Under the pieces are notes generated by a model. It saw nothing but the letters and a program-made list of their open reading frames with translations. It made no database searches and was not told the origin of the DNA. A program made the translations under genes and the position numbers. Positions 14,308-17,912 of a DNA stretch of 17,912 nucleotides are shown piece after piece. The DNA comes from an uncultured Rikenella sp. Its GTDB lineage: Bacteria > Bacteroidota > Bacteroidia > Bacteroidales > Rikenellaceae. The stretch covers positions 3,611 to 21,522 of the forward strand of contig CAJTNK010000027.1 of NCBI GenBank assembly GCA_910577885.1, in the 5' to 3' direction. The first letter of the stretch is position 1. Every line of letters starts with the position of its first letter.

Positions 14308-15681
14308 ATGTCGAACCGCACCGAACTCTCCTCCACGACGATCGTCGCCCCGGCCACGGCTCCGGGCGGCGCCATAGCTCTGATCCGCCTCAGCGGACCG
14401 GAAGCGATCGCACTCACCGAACGCGTCTTCTCCCAACCGCTCACCCAGGCTCCGGGACATACGCTCCACTTCGGGACCATCTCGGACAACGATCGGATGC
14501 TGGACGAAGTATTGGTCTCCGTGTTCCGCGCGCCACGCTCCTATACGGGCGAAGAGATGGTCGAAATCTCGTGCCACGGCTCCGCCTACATCACGCACGA
14601 AATCCTGTCGCTGCTGACGCGACACGGAGCTGTTCCGGCCGCCGCCGGCGAGTTTACGCAACGGGCCTTTCTGAACGGCAAACTCGACCTCTCGCAGGCC
14701 GAGGCGGTGGCCGACCTGATCGCTTCGGAGAGCGGCGCCGCCCACCGGATCGCCCTGAACCAGATGCGGGGAGGATATGCGACAGAACTCGCGGGACTGC
14801 GGGAGAAACTGTTGCACATCGCTTCGCTCCTGGAGCTGGAGCTGGACTTTTCGGAAGAAGACGTGGAGTTCGCCGACCGGAGCGAATTGCAAGGGCTTTT
14901 GACCGAGATTCTGCACCGTTGTCGGTTGCTGGCCGGTTCATTCCGGACGGGAAACGTACTGAAAAACGGCGTCCCGGTGGCGATCGCCGGTGCACCGAAT
15001 GCCGGCAAGTCGACGCTGCTCAACCGGCTGGTGGGCGAAGAACGGGCCATTGTCTCGGAGGTGGCCGGAACGACCCGAGATCTGATCGAAGAATCGATCA
15101 CCCTCGGCGGCATCCGGTTCCGTTTCATCGACACGGCAGGGCTGCGACACACGGAAGACTCGATCGAGGCGCTGGGCATCGAACGGGCCAAAGAGCGCAT
15201 CCGCCATGCGACGCTGGTCCTCTTCCTGCTGGCCGAGCCGCGGACACCGGCCGAGGTCCTGGAGTCGATCGACGCGCTGAAGCTCTCCGACGAACAACAC
15301 CTGATCCTGCTGTTCAACAAACAGGATCTTTGGGATACCGCACCGTTGGCCGAAGCGTTGAGTCATCGGTGGCCGACGCTGAGCCTCTCGGCCCGGTCGG
15401 GCGAGGGACTCGAGGAATTGCAGACGCTACTGATCGACTCGGTCGGCGACAACCGGTCTGCCGACACCCTGGTAGTCAGCAACATCCGCCACTACGAAGC
15501 GTTATTGCAAGCCGCCGCCGCCCTGGAACGCGGCCTAACGGGTCTCGAGAACACTCTCTCGGCGGATCTCGTCAGTGAAGAGATCCGCCAGGTACTCCAC
15601 CACCTCGGCACCATCACAGGCGAAATCACCACGGACGACATCCTGGGCCATATCTTCAGCAAATTCTGCATCGGAAAGTAA
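14308..15681 (+). CDS. mnmE: tRNA uridine-5-carboxymethylaminomethyl modification GTPase MnmE
   Basis: This 457-aa protein is full length for MnmE/TrmE. With MnmG it installs the cmnm5 group on U34 of several tRNAs, using GTP hydrolysis and 5,10-methylene-THF. The N-terminal THF-binding domain (opening TIVAPATAPGGAIALIRLSG, with GEFTQRAFLNGKLDL) is followed by the helical domain and the inserted Ras-like G domain. G1 is GAPNAGKST (228-236), the G2/K-loop is EVAGTTRD, G3 is DTAG (275-278) and G4 is NKQD (337-340). The C-terminus ends FCIGK with the invariant cysteine at 454. Nothing suggests damage. The composition changes right after the stop codon, and an integrase gene follows in the same orientation (see the attachment-site entry). 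Confidence 0.97.
   Translation: MSNRTELSSTTIVAPATAPGGAIALIRLSGPEAIALTERVFSQPLTQAPGHTLHFGTISDNDRMLDEVLVSVFRAPRSYTGEEMVEISCHGSAYITHEILSLLTRHGAVPAAAGEFTQRAFLNGKLDLSQAEAVADLIASESGAAHRIALNQMRGGYATELAGLREKLLHIASLLELELDFSEEDVEFADRSELQGLLTEILHRCRLLAGSFRTGNVLKNGVPVAIAGAPNAGKSTLLNRLVGEERAIVSEVAGTTRDLIEESITLGGIRFRFIDTAGLRHTEDSIEALGIERAKERIRHATLVLFLLAEPRTPAEVLESIDALKLSDEQHLILLFNKQDLWDTAPLAEALSHRWPTLSLSARSGEGLEELQTLLIDSVGDNRSADTLVVSNIRHYEALLQAAAALERGLTGLENTLSADLVSEEIRQVLHHLGTITGEITTDDILGHIFSKFCIGK
15664..15681 (+). other. Candidate integration site: last 18 nt of mnmE
   Basis: TTCTGCATCGGAAAGTAA encodes the invariant FCIGK-stop end of MnmE. In Gammaproteobacteria the same 18-nt end of mnmE (trmE/thdF) is the attachment site of Salmonella genomic island 1 and relatives; this is established knowledge. 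Here the sequence turns AT-rich immediately after the stop codon, and a tyrosine recombinase gene begins 197 bp downstream. The role as attL is inferred. No second copy of the 18-mer lies within the window, so the far boundary would have to be outside it. Confidence 0.45.
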
Positions 15682-15793
15682 CCTAATAAAACAAAAGACG
15701 AAGAAGATGCAATAAATATTATTGATTATCAATTCATTAAGCAGTAAACATCTGTCTTTATTCATTCTTTGATTTTCAATTACACTTGGCATT

Positions 15794-15835
15794 TTTGCAA
15801 CATATTTGCAACTTACGCATTTGCGTGTTGCAAAT
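15794..15835. repeat. TTTGCAAC direct/inverted repeats upstream of the integrase
   Basis: TTTGCAAC occurs directly repeated at 15794-15801 and 15805-15812 (11-bp period) and inverted as GTTGCAAA at 15827-15834. The segment 15804-15835 is a near-perfect palindrome: ATTTGCAAC, two bases TT, ACGCA, centre TT, TGCGT, GTTGCAAAT. It overlaps the -33 region of the integrase promoter, so it could be an integrase/excisionase arm site or a repressor operator. Confidence 0.6.
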
Positions 15836-15851
15836 TTTCTACTTATTTTTG
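15820..15851 (+). promoter_or_regulatory. Bacteroidota-type promoter of the integrase gene
   Basis: TTTG (15820-15823), a 20-bp spacer and TATTTTTG (15844-15851) match both consensus boxes. The predicted start of transcription lies just before the ATGs at 15866 and 15878. The -33 box lies inside the palindrome at 15804-15835, so binding there would be expected to block transcription. Confidence 0.7.
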
Positions 15852-15877
15852 CCGCACGACAATTAATGTATGCGGCC

Positions 15878-16903
15878 ATGGAAATCAAACTAATCAAACG
15901 CAAGCTGAAGACCGGGCGAACATCGTTGGTGCTCGAATATTACATGGGATATTCGGTTGCCGCAAACGGTACGACAAGGCCCCAACGCAAATTCGAGACC
16001 CTCGAATACTACCTCTATACCGACCCGAAAAACAAATTGGAGCGAGACCACAACAAGGTCAACCTCGAAATGGCCGAAAAGGTCAAGGCCAAACGACTGC
16101 TCGCCGAGCAGAACGAGCAATACGGCTTTGCGGTAAAATATAAAATCCGCACCAACCTCGTCGAATACATCAAGGGACTGATCGAACAACGCAAGGAGTC
16201 GCCGGGGAACTGGGGCAACTGGGACAGCGCATTGAAACACCTCGTCGCCTACGCCGGAACGAATACGACGTTCGAGATGGTCGATAAAAAGTTCGTCGAG
16301 GGATTCAAAACTTATTTGGCAAAGCAAGCCAAGACCAAAAGCAATACCGCTCTTTCGACAAACAGCCAGAGCAGCTATTTCCTCAAACTCAAAGCCGCGC
16401 TGAACCAAGCGGTCGAGGACGGCATCATCCCCCACTCGCCCGCCATGTCGGTCAAACCCGCGCATGTCGAAGACGTGCATCGCGAATACCTCACTTTCGA
16501 CGAGCTGCAGCGCCTCGCCAAAACGGAGTGTCCGTATCCCGTGCTCAAAGACGCGTTTCTCTTCTCGTGCCTGACCGGCATGCGCTGGAGCGACATCAAC
16601 AAACTGACGTGGGCCGAGGTGCAGGAGTTCGACGGCGGTACGCGCATCGTCTTCCGGCAGAAAAAGACCAAAGGGCTGGAGTACCTCGACATCACCGACC
16701 AAGCCGTGCGCTACATGGGCCAGCGCGGCAAACCCGACGAACGGGTCTTCACCGGACTGAAATACTCCGCATGGCACAACCTTGCCCTGCGCGAGTGGTG
16801 TCTGGAAGCGGGTATTACGAAACATATCACGTTCCACTGCGGAAGTCATAGTGATTTTTCTTTCTGGTTAAAATACAGACACTTACAAGTATTAGTAACT
16901 TAA
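15878..16903 (+). pseudogene. Tyrosine recombinase/integrase, truncated in its catalytic domain
   Basis: The frame encodes 341 aa. Residues 1 to about 110 form the Bacteroidota-type arm-binding domain (MEIKLIKRKLKTGR, an EYYLYTDPKNKLE segment). Residues 110-205 form the SAM-like core-binding domain, and the catalytic domain starts at about 215 (REYLTFDELQRLA). Arginine I is present (R236 in TGMRWSD), as is the lysine beta-hairpin (FRQKKTKGLEY, K262-K265). The second box normally reads FHCARHTFATL; here it reads FHC then GSHSDFSFW, so the second catalytic arginine is missing. The reading then ends 26 residues later in unrelated, AT-rich sequence. About 70 C-terminal residues, including the nucleophilic tyrosine, are absent. 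As written the protein should be inactive. The breakpoint is at about 16840. The start at 15878 follows the promoter box; an ATG at 15866 is the alternative. Confidence 0.85.
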
Positions 16904-17084
16904 AAGGTAACGATTTAGAAACTAGCGATATTCTGTGTTTCGCTCAATAATGCATCAATCAAAAGAACGCTTTATCTTTCACAAAAGTACAAAATAAATT
17001 CGATATTCATATATTCATACCATCAATAAACACAGAACATACAGTTTTTTTTCATATTTATAATATTCTACTTTTTACATAATT
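16841..17084. other. AT-rich segment fused to the broken integrase
   Basis: From 16841 the sequence no longer matches the integrase family and becomes very AT-rich. No gene of its own is visible. It contains the near-palindrome ACTTACAAGT (16882-16891). On the minus strand there is an exact -7 box, TACTTTTG (plus-strand CAAAAGTA at 16982-16989), without a -33 partner. It separates the integrase remnant from the convergent HNH gene and is the natural place to look for an element terminus. Confidence 0.6.
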
Positions 17085-17912
17085 TTAAAAAGGAAGGTTG
17101 TCATCATTCACTATAATAGGAGGCTCTTGTCGATTATGTACCGCCTTTATAAGACGAGAAATAATAGAGCTTGATTCTTTTCCGTGGTATTTGCGCATAT
17201 ATTCGTCAATCATGACTTTTTGCGCCCCAGAAGAAGAATTACGGCGGTGAATATCATCCACTTCGGAGTGACATTTAATACACAGACATTCAAGGTTACC
17301 CTCACGATTGTCAGTCTTTACTCCATTTTTGTGGTGGGTTTGCATATAGTAATGGTCGAAGCCGTCCTCTACTTGTGTGCCACATCGTTCGCAAGTAAAT
17401 TGTTTCTTTGTACGGTAAGCAAGTGAAATTTCCTCCCAATTTTTGACATAACCGAAAATATCCACATCATACTCCGTGGGTTCTTTCACATCACCCGCTT
17501 CTTTCAGGATTTCCACAAAGTCGGTTGAATCGTTCACCCGTTCCGCTTCTTCGTCCATCAGCATACGTTTGCAATAACCGCATAGCTCCATGCCCTCAAC
17601 TTCCACTTCTTTGTGAGCATTACGCGAATAAACTTTAATAGGCTCTGCATTGGTAAAACGATAGGCATCACGACCGAAGTTTTCAATGGCGGTACATTTA
17701 CAGACGTGAAACTTGGGTTGACTTATGCGTCCCTGCCACTCGAAATAGAAAGCAGCCTTATACATAAAGCCACGGCGTTTCACCCCCTCGTCATCAATAT
17801 AGAAGATGCCTCCGTCTTCAAAAAGAATGCGTTCACCGATGTCTTCGGGCAGCACATCGACCGTTCCGACAGAACGCCATGCGCCCGCTAGTCCAATCTG
17901 TATGCCCATATC
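17085..17912 (-). CDS. HNH endonuclease-domain protein (start at or beyond the window edge)
   Basis: At least 274 residues are encoded. Numbering from the first ATG in the window (17909), the C-terminal third is an HNH nuclease domain: C173-ERC176, HH at 192-193 (MQTHHKNG), N205 (GNLECLC), and C210-IKC213-H214. The two CxxC knuckles bind a structural zinc, while H193, N205 and H214 would form the metal-dependent nuclease centre. Before it lies a second possible zinc site made of CKC (70-72) and CGYC (110-113), inside a domain opening with IFYIDDEGVKRRGFMYKAAF. I do not recognise a named family for that N-terminal domain. The composition is more AT-rich than the core genes, which suggests transfer. 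Such nucleases occur in phage and defence systems, but no partner gene is visible. The frame stays open to the window end, so the true start may lie outside. Confidence 0.75.
   Translation of the reverse strand, partial: DMGIQIGLAGAWRSVGTVDVLPEDIGERILFEDGGIFYIDDEGVKRRGFMYKAAFYFEWQGRISQPKFHVCKCTAIENFGRDAYRFTNAEPIKVYSRNAHKEVEVEGMELCGYCKRMLMDEEAERVNDSTDFVEILKEAGDVKEPTEYDVDIFGYVKNWEEISLAYRTKKQFTCERCGTQVEDGFDHYYMQTHHKNGVKTDNREGNLECLCIKCHSEVDDIHRRNSSSGAQKVMIDEYMRKYHGKESSSIISRLIKAVHNRQEPPIIVNDDNLPF

Noticed and set aside
12966..15578. Very long open frame (870 codons) on the plus strand
   Set aside because: It runs antisense through the alcohol dehydrogenase and then out of frame through mnmE, both of which are clear genes. 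Its Arg/Pro/His-rich translation is a shadow caused by high GC.
15690..15765. Possible long stem AAAGAC/GTCTTT with AGATG/CATCT after mnmE as a terminator
   Set aside because: The arms are short, interrupted and separated by about 40 nt of AT-rich sequence without a good T-run. Such pairing is expected by chance in this composition.
15890..16849. 319-codon open frame on the minus strand opposite the integrase
   Set aside because: It is the antisense shadow of the integrase remnant. The minus-strand -7 box near 16982 could read into it, but the protein has no family resemblance.
1..17912. CRISPR array
   Set aside because: No regularly spaced direct repeats with unique spacers were seen. The repeats at 1-877 and 15794-15835 are irregular palindromic elements.

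Overview
The window looks like chromosomal DNA of a GC-rich gut Bacteroidota, most likely an Alistipes-like member of the Rikenellaceae. This is inferred from family composition, not from a marker gene. The supporting signs are TAnnTTTG-type -7 promoter boxes (one with a TTTG -33 box at the right spacing), start codons without Shine-Dalgarno sequences, a tRNA without an encoded CCA end, and a Bacteroidota-type tyrosine recombinase. Most of the window is GC-rich; both the start and the end differ in character from the core.

Layout. Positions 1-877 hold no convincing gene but are full of palindromes and degenerate direct repeats, including two hairpins with the same architecture and compensating arm changes. 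Positions 878-6348 are a tight three-gene operon of exported glycan-processing proteins: a heparinase II/III-family protein, a GH89 alpha-N-acetylglucosaminidase and a DUF2264 protein. Gaps are 12 bp and then an ATGA overlap. The set suggests degradation of a uronate/alpha-GlcNAc glycan such as heparan sulfate, or of host alpha-GlcNAc-capped glycans. A DUF4272 protein follows (6537-7751), convergent with a GNAT acetyltransferase (7812-8258, minus) across a shared bidirectional terminator. Next come tRNA-Pro(GGG) on the minus strand with a clear promoter and terminator, then an exported M15 peptidase (8620-9240).

Positions 9241-9689 are a second non-coding stretch holding five hairpins in series, one with arms of about 26 nt. 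After it come a PfkB/adenosine-kinase-like sugar or nucleoside kinase (9690-10691), the chaperone HtpG (10807-12888) with a very strong 19-bp terminator, an iron-containing alcohol dehydrogenase on the minus strand (13086-14234), and the tRNA-modifying GTPase MnmE (14308-15681).

The last 2.2 kb looks like mobile DNA inserted directly behind mnmE. Composition turns AT-rich at the mnmE stop codon. A TTTGCAAC repeat/palindrome block and a consensus promoter then precede a tyrosine recombinase gene. That recombinase is cut off inside its H-x-x-R catalytic box (about 16840) and joined to AT-rich sequence, followed by a divergent HNH-nuclease gene (17085 to the window edge, minus). The 3' end of mnmE is a known integration site for genomic islands in other bacteria, so this is the best candidate here for a nested mobile or defence-type region. 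The window ends too early to show its cargo or its right boundary.
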